From positions 11,548,974 through 11,612,973 of the forward strand of contig CM046853.1 in assembly GCA_025617745.1 (NCBI GenBank): a stretch of DNA of 64,000 bases, written 5' to 3'. The notes under the pieces were generated by a model. It saw only the letters and a program-made list of their open reading frames with translations, did no database searches and was not told where the DNA came from. The translations under genes were made by a program, and so were the position numbers. The stretch comes from Heliocidaris erythrogramma (taxonomy: Eukaryota; Echinodermata; Echinoidea; Camarodonta; Echinometridae). This document shows, one piece after another, positions 23,573-37,200 of this stretch (positions are counted from its first letter, which is position 1; every line of letters starts with the position of its first letter).

Positions 23573-25890
23573 TGTGAAATATTCAAAATATATCTGCCAA
23601 GTAGCCCTTGATGTCAAAATAAGTTAGGAAGCAATGTTCCATTTTTATATTAGTTCAACAATGCCATTACAATAAATTAATCCAATTTCCAATTCTCCAT
23701 TAGAGTATTGCATCTCTCTGTGCCGGTCTGCAGTATACGAGCTGCCCATACACCCCACCCCCCATCTCTCTCTCTCTCTCTCTCTCTCTTCCTCTTCCTT
23801 TGAAATCACCTATCCATATTTGAAAACAAAAAGAAATGTAATGTAAAGTAGAATTTCAAATAATTTATTATTAAGTACAAACTATTGTAATACTGCACAT
23901 GCATTCAGGATGGTAATTCACATGTAAGAAGATTGGAAGGCATACAAGTATTAGTTTGCATGATGTTATTCTTCAACATTTTAAATATAAAAATATAAAA
24001 ATAACGGAAATGATTGCATAAATTGCAAGTTAGTTATGAAAGACAGTGATAATAATCTGTGATAGTGGAACTTGATATAACATGATTGTAATACATTTTG
24101 AATGCCATAAAAGGTATAATATCATTACAAATTAACAACTGTATACCACTTCAAAGAAATATCATATTCATAAATATATCTACATCCATACAGATTTCAT
24201 ATTTCTCTCATAAAATCATTTGAAAAAATCAACATGATTTTTCTGACATGTACATGACATGTATATTAAGGTTTATCTTTCCATGAAACATTTGCAATGT
24301 TTTCATAGTAGACATATCACAGACAAAGTATGTTTTAAAATCTCACTCTAGAAATAAATAAAAGCAATTTCCATCAGCTACAATTCACTCCTATAATTCA
24401 TAAACACAAAATATAAACTTAACTGAACAGGGATAATAAAACAATATTTCAGGCTAAAAAGAAAACTTTCAGAGGTAGAGACAGTCACTTTACATGTGAT
24501 GATGGAATTACAGCCGAGTTCAATGGAGTATACATTCTCACATTGTTTTCCCTTGTTGCGGAAAATATCGCATTGCAGCCATAGTTAAAGATTGTCAATA
24601 AAAAAATATAAAATCGTAAATTCATTGATCATGAAAGCATGTATCTGGTAGTTGAGATAAAAATGAGGTAAGAATATATTCACTTAACATTGTGACAAAT
24701 GGAATTCTTATACACTTACAAGCATGCATATAAACACAACTGAAAGACAAGATAGCTCAGCACTAAAGTAAAAAATATTAACACACCAACACTGTATAAA
24801 ATCGAATGAACAAGATAAAAGTTATAAACAACTGAAATCACAGAGTATTCAATTGAACTTCATAATTCATTCTTATTCTTTGGTACTGGTCAGAACTCTT
24901 ACACAACACATTCTTACACAACACGACTGCATTACTGGGACTAATTTTTGTTGATGCTTGATAACAAACTAGAAGCATTGTTTTCTACTGGGAAAGTACT
25001 TTGGACCCCTCTCCTAGCTGGAAGACTGATTCATGTATATATATATATTTTTAAATTAAATTTCTTGGCATGGCTAATAACTGCTTTGGCATGGCTATAG
25101 AAGGAAATACTTCTCATGATTAAGTCTACGATATATGCCAACAATATAATGTGTACATTTTCAAAGTATTTCAAAAAGAAAAGACACATGCTGAAGCATA
25201 CAATGCATACAGAATGTATGAGGCTTCCAATATTGATCACATTTTGGACATATTCTACAATACAAGGTTGGAATGCTTGAAGGTTAATGTGATGACTACT
25301 GAATTCCCATAGGCTTAAAGGGATAACCCAGTTCCAGTAGGCAATGAGTTAACTGAAAGAAAACTTAATATTTACATTCCATTGGCATGTTATCATCAAA
25401 TTTTACTGATTAATAATACATGTATGGTGGACATTTACTTGTTACATGTACATGTAGCTATATTGTAGTTATTGAAAGCTGATAGTGTTTAATTGAAATG
25501 ACATTTCTATACATAGCAGTCTACAGATGGTTATGTGACAATTCTAGCAAGCACAATTAGCAAAATTGTACTACTCACTTCTTAAATACCTCAAGAGGCA
25601 GACTACATGGAGCCTATTTTGTCCTTACTCATGACACCATAGTTATCTGCTTTTAATAGTGAACACATATTTAGCTCCACCTATACAAGGTTTTCTGCAG
25701 AACTTTGTTTGCACTTGATGCAAATGGAGTGAACAAGCCTTTCAGCATCCCAGGGGAATCAGCCTGGGATGACTAAAACATTTCTGTGCATTGATCATAA
25801 AGTGTGTTATGTAATAGTGAGAACCCCACCTACATGTCATGATAGACCATCTTGTTAAAATACATTTATATGAAGTACATCCAATGATTC
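23573..25890. other. no gene seen
   Basis: AT-rich intergenic DNA with a CT run (23765-23789) and scattered short palindromes. No exon, RNA gene or clear element boundary was found on either strand. Confidence 0.5.
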
Positions 25891-25891
25891 A

Positions 25892-26429
25892 GGATTTGAA
25901 ATGCTTTGTAAAATGTTTCACTAAAAAACATGGCTATAACATTGGAATGTTAAAAGGCACTTGTTGGCAGTGTTGCTTCTCATCAATCACCTCACTCACA
26001 TAATATGTACTTGAAGCTATTTTTGTGCATATATGCTTTATTGCATAATAATGTTTACATCAAAATGTCTTTAGAAAGAGATTGTGCTGTCATATAAATG
26101 TTAAAGCGACCACGCATTGAAAATCATAAAATTGACGAATAATACATCACATGAAAGGATTTTGGATTTGAAATGCTTTGTAAAATATTTCACTAAAAAA
26201 CATGGCTATAACATTGGAATGTTAAAAGGCACTTGTTAGCAGTGTTGTTTCTCATCAATCACCTCACTCACATAATATGTACTTGAAGCTATTTTTGTGC
26301 ATATATGCTTAATTGCATAATAATGTTTACATCAAAATGTCTTTAGAAAGAGATTGTGCTGTCATATAAATGTTAAAGCGACCACGCATTGAAAATCATA
26401 AAATTGACGTATAATACATCACATGAAAG
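25892..26429. repeat. 272-bp tandem duplication including a transposon end
   Basis: Two adjacent units with period 272 (25892-26163 and 26164-26429) differ by a few bases. Each unit carries host DNA followed by about 57 bp of the left end of the TTAA element at 26377, beginning TTAAAGCGACCACGCATTG. The duplication therefore happened after that insertion. Confidence 0.88.
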
Positions 26430-27293
26430 CTGAGAACCTACTGAACACGATCATGTACATTTCAAAGTCGTAACTTGGCCTCAACAAATTTTAGATCAGA
26501 TGAAAACTTCGCCCACCCATCAGTCTCAGCGAGACACTCGACGGCGAAAAATCCACAGGCTGATTTGATGACGTCACGCGAGTGTCTGTTTCGCTAGCAG
26601 ACTACGGCTAGGCCGCCCCGCCCGGTGCACAAGTAGTATGATACGAGCGCTACTGGGTCTTTTTTGGTGAATCAAATTTGTGTGTGAAATAGTTTCGTAT
26701 GATTATTAGAAAATAAACAACAGTAGATAGGCATCTAGTTCAAACGTGTCACTTTTAATTTAGTATTCACTTTTGTCTAAAATTCACTGACAAACAAATT
26801 AAATTCATTATAAAATATCCCGGGTTTGTCATTCGATTTCGAAGTGCATGATACGATGTGGGAATATGTGTGTGGTGGAGGGTACTGGTGATCACTGATG
26901 GTGGGGGCACGGCACGATGCGATGTAGTATTTTTTATGTTTCTCGACCACATTTCCAATTATGACGTAAAGGCTACTATATTTATATATAATATATTGTA
27001 TTATGGATTTTTTTTTAATTTTCCCTTCATTGTGGCCTTTTCTTGTATACTATACTGCACAATCGTCATCGCAATCCCCTCGCTGCCGAGCTGCAAGTGG
27101 CTGTGTGGACGACCCGAAGGAGTGTGTGTGTTGTGTGTATGTACGCGATATTCTACTGCTGGTAATTTTTTTGTATAGCTCGTCGATAATTAAATTAGCA
27201 GTATTAATTTCCATCAAAAACATTTTACTGTTCCAGTGTAAGTATACATATTCCAAACGTTTTGTTGGTTAATCTAATGTGTCAAATTTGAGA

Positions 27294-27488
27294 ATGGAGA
27301 GTGACCGGGAATGTGAAGTAGAACCTGCGAAGAAAAAGAAATTGTTGAAGAGGAAGGCTGACCGACGGGGCAAGCGATGCATGGTCTACGGCTGTAGCAA
27401 CACAGCGGCTTCATCGGGCATGGCGATGCACACTATGCCTGCAGCAGCGTTTCCAGCAGGTACTCGAACTGCAGCATTGTTTTCATGA
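27294..27488 (+). pseudogene. THAP-domain protein N-terminal fragment
   Basis: The ATG at 27294 opens a 64-residue frame: a basic lead (AKKKKLLKRKADRRGKR), then CMVYGCSNTAASSGMAMHTM followed by P. This is the first C..C half of a THAP zinc finger, with the conserved F/M-H-x-F/M-P step. The second half (C..H and AVPTIF box) is missing, because the frame runs into unrelated sequence and stops. It is probably the remnant of a transposon-encoded DNA-binding protein. Confidence 0.6.
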
Positions 27489-27610
27489 AATTCATCTCCA
27501 AGATCGCCCAAATCTCCTTCATCGTTGTCACTGGAATCGTCTGAAGAACCGATTTCTTCATCTTCATTGTTAATCTCTTCAAAGCTGAGCTCGAGGTCGT
27601 TTTCTTCCAT
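27386..27610 (-). pseudogene. acidic N-terminal fragment from the same transposon
   Basis: From an ATG at 27610 the minus strand encodes MEENDLELSFEEINNEDEEI and a Ser/Asp/Glu-rich stretch. The frame then runs into the antisense of the THAP fragment. Short acidic starts like this are common in transposon second proteins; I do not recognise the family. Confidence 0.4.
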
Positions 27611-28237
27611 TGTTTACTAGACAACGAACGCGAGCAATCTTCAGAAAATGTATTGTACCGGTACATGTATTTGTAAAACTGCACAATGCGTGTGAATAGT
27701 TAGGTTTTATATAGCGTCGTGATTGCGAGGGCACTCCTGCTGCTCGAAAGACACTCGTATGACGTCATCCATATCGGGTCGATCCCATTCTGGTAAATAT
27801 CGGCGATCTGCGAGGCAGGTGAATAGTGGCCTTTTGGTCAAGTTTTTCTCTCTCGCCATCGATATCAGAGACTCCAAGAAGGCATATTCCTAAAGAGTAT
27901 GGAATTTCCTTTCCAGGCAAACGAAATTCGACTTGATTGAGAATCAATGCGTGGTCGCTTTAACAAAGTTGTGTAAAAAAGAAGAATATTAAACCTCAAA
28001 TACCCTGTGAAATTTGGCAATACTGACAAATATATGCATTCTTCACAGGTGGAAGACATTAACACAAATACACATACACATATGTAGTATAATAATTGAG
28101 AACACACTTAAATACAATATGTTACAAGAACATGCAAACCTATGACATTAAAATAATAAATTATCTCAAAATTGCATATTTGTACTTTGTGCTACATATT
28201 TTCCACCAATTCAGTCAGAAGAATAAAATTGTCAGCC

Positions 28238-28243
28238 TTTATT
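28238..28243 (-). terminator. possible polyadenylation signal of the NWD1-like gene
   Basis: AATAAA on the minus strand, 23 bases past the stop codon at 28267. It would give a very short 3' UTR, so a more distal signal may be used instead. Confidence 0.35.
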
Positions 28244-28266
28244 GTTATCTCTCACTATATACCTGC

Positions 28267-31200
28267 CTACAGTAATGTACATGTCCTGGATGTCTGCCTC
28301 TTCAATGCATGCTTTCTCTGATTCTTGATTTCCATTGCAACTACTTGACCAATTTGCGTTGTACCTATCAGAGTGCCCTCTATAGCTGCCAGACAAGACA
28401 GGTTGGAGTAGATGTAGATGTCAAGAAGCTGGTTTCCATTGCTACGGCGCCACAAGAAGACTTTCTGTATTCAATGACGATGATGATGGAGAAAAGTGGA
28501 GATGTCAGATTGGTAACAAGAAACCACATATATACAATAACATTTGTCCATGTTCCTTACAGATATTGGTAATATTTCTGATGATAACATGTTCTCACTG
28601 TCCCTTACAGATATTGGTAATATTTCTGATGATAACATGTTCTCACTGTCAAGTAAATTTCTAATTCTAAAACAATGACAGTATGTGCAGTTATTCAATT
28701 TACCTTGAATGGGTTAAAGAGTACTACGAGAGTGTAATATGAGTTCATACATCCTATCTTAGTTCAGAAACTTAAGAATTACTAGCTATGATGACTCACC
28801 TTGTCAACTGATGTTGTTGCCAGATATTCATTGTCCTTGGTGAAGCAGAGATGCTGGACGGACTTTGCCTAAAATTGGGAAAGAGAACATGTGACTGAAT
28901 ATTACCAATTATTATTCCTAAAGAGGAGTTTGCAGCTAAAATATAAGTGTCATTTTGTTGAGACACTTCATAAACATTGACCCACTTAAAAAGTTTGTTG
29001 ACCGGACCAATATTCTCTGTAGAGGAAGCCTAACATTAAGTCTGATAATAAAAATATTGGGCACATAGCCTCGTGTGTATGCGTGAACAATGAAGATGCG
29101 TTCATAGCCGCAAGGCTAGACAATGGATACGCACATCGAGATCCACATCGAGATGCAAATATTTTTTATTGTTAACAAAATATGGAATGAAATTTCTTTC
29201 AGTTATTTTGTGTGAAAAATAGTATGGGGGTGTGTCCCAAATTATTGAATTTTTTAGTAGACTACCAAAAATTTAACTTGATTTTTCATTACATTGGTGG
29301 ACATGATATGAGGTTTTGCAGAAGATGAAAATTTTGAATCAACCATCAAATTAAAAACAGGGAAAAACAAACTTCAAATCATGTGAAAGAAATGTTGAGT
29401 TCTGGGAAAGGTGAAAAATATTTTGTGAGCTTTCTCATGTTTTTCAAGTCAGTTTGGAAGAACATCAGAGTATAAATGTCCCCTGAAAATAAGTGCTCTT
29501 TGAATGCCCTCTTTTAGAAATATGATGTGAAATAGCTGAAGTGTTCAGGATGAACATTCATGCCACATGTATGTGCAGTCCCATATACCCATTACTGAGT
29601 GCAGCGCATGTACTTTTCATCGAGATTGAGTATTAAAATTTCTTATCCTTTTGGCGATTCCCAGACAACATAGTATTACACAAATTCTTGTGTAGACATG
29701 ATCAACTTTTCCCGGTTGCTTTGAGACAGTTTCTTTCACAATTTAATCACATGACCAGAACTCAACTTTATCTTTAAGTTTCCACATCAGATCATGCCAA
29801 GTATGTTATTTCTAAATGAAAAATAATATATGAATATTGAATATTGGAATAATAATAATATTGGATGTTGTAATTCGGCCAATACAGGATATATTGACCT
29901 CGATATGCACACAATATTGGACGAGTCGAATACCTCGTAATTCCCTGTATTGACCTCAGGACCATCCAATGTTATAGACACAGTAGTATACTACAAAATG
30001 CAATGATTTAAAGGTTCCAGAGAATTAGCATAGAAGTACCATTAAGAGAAAAAAAAATCCATTTAATAATGAAATAAATTTGGATGACATCTCCCCAAGG
30101 GGAGATGTCATCCAAATTGATCATGACTATTAACAAACAACAGATGAATAGAAGGGGCATTCTCGCTTCTTAGATATCACGCTATTTATCTCTGTTACGA
30201 ACATTACGGAAGGGAGTGCTTTCCATGGAATTGCCCACTAACATAAAGCATGTAATGAGACAAAATTGGCAAAGCCAGTATAAATCTTCTTCCAATAGCT
30301 ACATGTTATTAGTTTAGTTCAAGATCATTTCTTTCTGAGTTGATTGGGGAACTGTTAGTTATGAAAAAAAAATAAATGCAGGTATAAAGATATTCAGTGA
30401 TTCCATACCCTAATCTGCAAATCTACTCTGGTCATCTGAAGATCCCAGACTAATGCATTGGCACCTTCCATGCCACAAGCCACATGGTGTTCATCAGGAC
30501 TGACTCCAAGACAATTAACAAGACTCTGATTCCCCTCCAACTTCACAAGATCACTAGATGAAGTCAGTTTCACGTACACCAGCCCGGCATCACTCGCTAC
30601 CACCAGAATGTCCATCAGGGTGAGGCAGAGATGGGAAATGTTGCCTTTGACATCAAGGTTGAACTGTCGCTGAGTCTTCAATGACTGAATGTTTATGATA
30701 CAGACTGTTTTATCTGCATATGCAACTGCCATGAAACGTTCATCTGGGCGGACTGATATGGAAATAACCGCATTCTTCCCACCTGGGAGGACATTCAAGA
30801 CCTTCTTTCCGCTCAGGTCGGCAATGACAACACGTCCATCTGAGCATCCGACAATGGCATTTTGGGCATTGTCGGTTGCTGTAAAGCAAGTGATTCTGCT
30901 GCTATCATCTTCCCCTATCTTCATATGGACACTTTTCTTGGCACTGGTCTCCCAGATGCTGATCAAGGGTTTCTCTGGGAACTGCTGGTGTACAACAAAC
31001 TGAAGATCTTTGGTAATTGCTGCCACATCTTTCTTGTCGACAAACTTGTGGTGGTGCTGCGATAGGTACTGTGGGGAGATGTCCCATAGTTTGATGTAGG
31101 GAAGGCTGAAGGAGGCAGATGCAAGTTGACTCTTGTGCCTTTTGAGGAGGGATATATCACTCTGTTGACCATCTAAGACTTGAACCTTGGTCCCACTGAT

Positions 31201-34200
31201 CAAGTCCCACACTATGATGATGTCATCAAAACCTCCAGATACAAGAAGATTGCTATCAATAGCCACCTCAATGATCTCCACAGAGTCCTCATGACCTGAA
31301 ACATATAAAATAATATGATAAAGTTATAAGAGATGCATATGTGACTTACCTGAATTTCGTAGAGTACAGGCAAAATAAGATTCAAGGAGTTTGGTTACAA
31401 TGAAGCAAACCAAATACACATGAACATAACATTTAAAGGCAAAGTATAATGTTACGAAGGGTAATAAAAGTCAACTCTATACATGGATCAATGTTAAGTC
31501 CAGTCTATTTATTACTATGAATTAAAACTCTTTTGAATATTGTGTTCAATCTACCTTGTAAGGTGCTCTGCAAACTCTTCTTCCTATAGTCCCAGACATA
31601 GATGTTCTTGTCAGCTGCTACAATCAGTAAGTTCAGATCTTCTTTGATGCACAGACAGGCTATTGACTTTCCTTCTGTCACTTTTTCTGTCAGTGTAACA
31701 ACCCATTCATGGTTCTTGTTCTCATCTAGATGAATTAAGCACTGTAAATAAATAAAAACAAATTAAGTAAACAGAAAGATTTCAACAGTTGTAGTACAAG
31801 TTATAACACTATCTATACTTAAAATATGAATAATATGGATACATATAAACAATTATTACCCTCTGTAGAATATAATAGGTTCTTCTGATCACATGACTCT
31901 TTGAAAAACATCACTTTTTTTCATGTTGTTGTATTTATGTTAGCACAGACTGCAAATGGTTTTGCTGATTTTTCTACCAACATCAGTTTGTCTGGAAAAA
32001 AACTTAACTATCTTTTCACTAACCATCACTATGAACATGGCGAACAAAGAAGCGGACAAAATATACAGCTCCTCATTGTACCTTCCACAATTGCCTGGTA
32101 GACAAAAGAACATCCCTTCATTGCTATTATGTAAAAATTTGTAGAACAGGTGTCACATGCATATTCACCTGTTCTGCTTATTTTACATAATAGTAATGAA
32201 GGGATGTTCTTTTGTCTACCAGAGCAATTGTGGAGGGTACAATGAGGAGCTGTATATTTTGTCCGCTCTCTTTGTCATCGTGTTCATAGTGCATCACATG
32301 ACAAAATGTCATCATATGCCAGCACAAAAAAGGTAATTAAAGAAAGTTATAGCCATAGTACATAGCTAACAGAGAGAAGCAACCAAAATAAAAGTTAAAA
32401 TGGTAACTCACAAATGTGCCATCAGCAAATCCCATTCCCACATGTCCAGATTCTGTGTTGGTAATACAGGTCACTTGACCATCATGAGGGCGGTGGTCAC
32501 AGAGCGGGTCAAAGGCCATCATGCTATGAGCGAGGAAGTGACCATTCCTTGTTATGATGTGCAGGTATTGGTCATTTGATGACAAACAAAACCCATGGAT
32601 CTCATCACTGATTACATTGACAGTGTGCTGCAGGGTGCCAGACTGGATATCGTATATCTAAAAGTAATGAAATGAGTAAAAGGAAAAGATTGATACTTTA
32701 TGAAAATAACGGATATCAATATTTAAATAAATATAAATTGATGTACTGTTTGCCTACATATGTCTCCAAAATCAACCCAGTTCACCTCCTTATGATAATG
32801 ACTATTGGTTCCAAATTTGATGAGAGATTTTTATGGGAAATTGCATTGATTTTATGTGAGGTGGTGCCGATTTTATGTGAGATGGTGTTGCTTTTATATA
32901 AGATAGTGTATTTGGCTCAAAGTAAGTAATAGCAGGGAATACTGACACAACAGAAATAAAAGCCAAATCCAGGGGACAAGTGCACCCCCTGGATCTGCGA
33001 GTAAAATATGACAATATGATCAAGTGGGCAGACAGACAATCTCAAAATACAGAAGGTAGTTGTAAAGTATCAACTTAGTACATAAGAATATACGAAGACT
33101 AGAACAGAGGAGATGTGCGACTTGTCTAGTTGAGGTCTGAAATACAAGTGCCCATTTATTTAGAGCTGTAACTTTATATACACAAGCTGGCCAAGGAGTT
33201 CCTCCTTGGCCTGACAATCGGCTGGTCATTATCACTGTCATAATAGTGACATATGACCTTTGGGTCAAGTCTAATGGATACTCATAATGGGGTGTCATAT
33301 ACAAGACCAGAAAAAGCTGTCATTACAAATAAGAACAATATACATCATTTAGTGACTTAGATACAGAATAGTAAACAACTGAGAATGAAGTATGACAGGG
33401 AGGAAGATATATGTACCAAGAAATAGAAAGTAAGACAGTGTAGAGCAATAGGTGATATGATACAAATAATGTGTATATGATAATGCACTTTCAATATACT
33501 ACAGTAGTGCTGGAAGCATAGAAATTATTTATTTTTAATAATTACCTTCACTTCCTGTCCAGCACCATAAACTACAGTCTCAGAACTCTTAGGCAAGATA
33601 ATGCAAGCCTGGTGATTATCTCCTCTCTTGTCCAAATCAGCAGTATCACTGATGGTCATAATCCTTGAGGTAGGATCACCACTCTGCATGTTCCAAACCT
33701 GAATGACTCCAGACTCTTTGATGTATCCCATGAACCAGCGATTGTCATGGGAAAAGGTTACATGAGTGACAGGCTTGCCTACAAATTACAAATAGACACA
33801 TTTATGAAAAAATAAGCATTAGTTGCATCACCCTTATCTAAATATTTATTGTGTTTTCTCCTTTCACTTTTGTAGAAATATAGATTCGAAATTTACATAC
33901 ACCATGTACATCTAAACTTGCATTTTGCAATTTATAGTAAGATGTGCACTCTCTCAATCTTAAATTGATAAAATATTCATTACTGACATGATACATTCTT
34001 ATTGAATTGATGTAGTTTCTGCCCTAGATAAAGCAGCTTAAGTAACGAGCAATGTCCCATGACCTCAAATAACCTGAAACTGATTGCCCTTGCTAATAAA
34101 TGCCATCATACAAGGTATCAACTTAATACTACACAGCATCAAAGCATAATTAGGTACCCTCTTTTTTGCCACTTAAATCATGACTTCATCTTATCCAATG

Positions 34201-37200
34201 AGAAAAGGTTATTATTTCATTAAAGGGTCTCTATCTACTAATGCATCATACCTTGAGGATCTCTCATAGAATAGAGCAGTTCATCTAATCCTAGTTCCCA
34301 GATATATACAGCACCCTCTGTGTCTGATGTCGCCAGGAAGCTACCATCATCACTGATGGACAGATCAGAGATGTTACCTGGTAACACAAAATGAAAATGG
34401 TTAAAGTGCAAGCAGAAAACAATGAAATTTTAGAATAAAACTAAACTAAAATTGTTAAACAATTTAAAGACTGGAAAGAAAAAAACACTGCATCAAAATT
34501 AAATACTGAAAGTAATATAGAATTTTTGACACTAGATGCAATATATTATATATTATGAAATATTCATATACATGACTGTATTAAAAGATTCCATGTACTT
34601 GTAAAACGATGCCGAGGGAATAACTTTTATATTTCATAAAATATGAAATTCAATCAACAGTCCAGCAAACCAATACTGGAAAAAAATCTTTATCTGCATC
34701 TATATATGGTTAATTGCTAAGAAATTCTAAAATTTCCTACCCGGATGTCCAATAAGAGTAGTTCGCATAGGTCCTCCAGGAGTGGGGAAGAAGCTCATTT
34801 GAGGGATGAGAAGTGACTGATTAGTATCCCGACACCAAGCCTTGCACCCTGCTATCACCCGACCAATCAGATCAGGATACTGCTCCTCAAAGTAGCTCAG
34901 TCGTCCTAGAAGCTCAATGGCTACAGGCTGAGTGTTGTTCTTGAACTCCAAGGTAGGCTTGGCCAGTCTGTAGGATATTAGTAAAATATAAATTCTTATG
35001 AATATAATCACAATTATAATATTACTATTGAATAAACATTTTGAGATTCTACATCTGTACCCTCAAGTTCTGCCTTCAAATGATTCTAAAGATTTTGTGA
35101 TAAAAATATAACAAGAAAGCAGAAGGGAAACGCAAAAGCTTTCATAATACTTCCAGCACCACCTTGGTATGGTGGAGGCATACATGTATCCAGAGAGAGT
35201 GTGAAATAGAATCATCAAAACAGTGATCAATCTAATGAAGAAAGATCCTTGAAATTTTCCTTACACATTACGTGCATACACAGGGGAAAAGATCTAGATG
35301 TAATGTAAAATAAGAATGAATCTGTCACTCACTTACTGCAAACAGACAAACAATAATTCTGAAACGAAGGTGTGATATATTAATTGTCATCTCACCGTAG
35401 CGTATCTTGTAGAAGTCCAAGCTGAGTACAGACATCAGAGCCAAGGATGTTAGGATACGTAAGGGCCCACGACAACTCCTCAATCACATACTGAGTTGAG
35501 TTGGCCAGCATACATGTCAGGATGAACTCATAGTTACCAAACGTGTTCTGAAATTACACATGCAAAACAAAAAAAATAATGAGTTCTGATCAATGGACAT
35601 TTGAAAGAAATTAAGAAAAATCAGAAATTTTACTGTACTCAAATACCAATTTCTGATTACAAACTCTTGTTGCTTTTATTGGGAGGTGTCTCATGAGAAG
35701 ATATTTAGGTTTTAATCACTTTAATCCTCTCCAAACACCCTAACAAGTCAATACAGTTTACCGGAATACATGGTAAATGACAACATTTCCAATGAAACTG
35801 GCAATAGCTAAAATTAAAAAAACTTTTGACCTTGACTGAATAATTCTTTCACTCCATCCCGAGACTCCTCCCTCCCTCCCTCCAACCTTAAGCCCCCCTC
35901 TCTCTCTGTCTCTCTCTTGGTAATAAGCAATTTACAGCCAGAAAGCCTGTATGACTTTTACTGGTACCTCAACAAATCTTGGGATGTCTTCTGCAAAGAG
36001 TAGACTGTAAGGGAGCTCACTGATCTTCCTCTGATTGAATTCCTTGTCAAATCTAAGAGGCTGAGAGGCTACCTTACGATACGCCTGCAAAGTTTCATTC
36101 CTCTGAGTCAACACCAGGGTCTACACAAAAGAAAATAATTTACATCTTCAAGACTGGGGTGTAATTGTCATTTATCAAAAAGTAATAATATAAACTATTT
36201 CTGGATATTCTACAAGATATAGTTACTTCTTTGGTCAACATAATTTTCTACAGAACAATTTTTCAACTTTAAGTTTTTTCTCAGTATAAAATATTGGGAT
36301 CAATAACTCACTCCATTTTATCAGATAGTATAATGAAGATATGTGACATCAATTACAATGGTAGACAAAAACCTTTCTGAGAAACCATAGGGCAAGAGAT
36401 AAATATAAACCATGCTTGCTAGTATGAGGGTACTAATGGTTCATATGCTTACCTTTGGTTTGTCACTCCATCGAGCCTCAAAGAATTCAGCCAAAACCTG
36501 GAAGCGTTCTCGTGCCACCTTAGGATCATTCAGATATCTGGCATGGGCTGCTTCCTTGAATTGCCTAGGAAAAAACACAGAAGCATAAAATTACTTTCAC
36601 AAAATCACTCACATATAACACAATATCAATGCAACTACAAATTCTACTTCCCAAGCTATTTAAGGTAAGCCTGTCCTTCATGTTCAACATTTTGTGGTCA
36701 TCTTTTGTTAAATCTAACCTTTAAAGAGAAGTTTGAGTTCTGGGAAAGGTGAAAAATAATTTGTGAGCTTTCTCATTCTCTTTATGTCAGTTTGGTAGAT
36801 TACCAAAGCAGAAATGTCCCTTGAAAAGGATTGCTCTTAAAATGCATTCATATTCACAATATGACAAAAAACAGATGAAATGTTTAGCTGAACTTTCATG
36901 CCAAATGAGTGTGTAGTCCCATATACACATTTCTGTGTGCAGTGCATGTGACTCTCAGCAGGATTGAGTCGATTTCTTCTCATTTTGGTAATTCCAAAAC
37001 CCTACACCATACATCAATTCGTACATGTATGTACTATATAATCAACCTTTCCCAATTGCTTCAAGACTGTTTCTTTCATAATGTAATTGCATGACCAGAA
37101 CTCTACTTTATCTTTAAATTACAATCGTCGATGATTTTGACTGTCAATGTTTCAGTAACCATTTTAATAAAGGCTAGGCCTAATTATTTGTTATTTTGAA

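Larger units (their letters stand above)
26377..27959. mobile_element. Kolobok-like DNA transposon, internally deleted (1583 bp)
   Basis: TTAA occurs at 26373-26376 and 27960-27963. The terminal inverted repeats are AGCGACCACGCATTGA and its inverse TCAATGCGTGGTCGCT. The interior is GC-richer than its flanks, with CRE-like TGACGTCA sites near both ends (26571 and 27761). It holds two converging gene starts, a THAP-domain N-terminus on plus and an acidic N-terminus on minus, which meet around 27.4 kb. TTAA targeting plus a THAP domain is characteristic of Kolobok transposons; the class is inferred. No transposase catalytic domain remains. Confidence 0.7.

Noticed and set aside
30689-31065. Plus-strand frames over NWD1 exon 17
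   Set aside because: They are antisense shadows of a well-supported WD40 exon.
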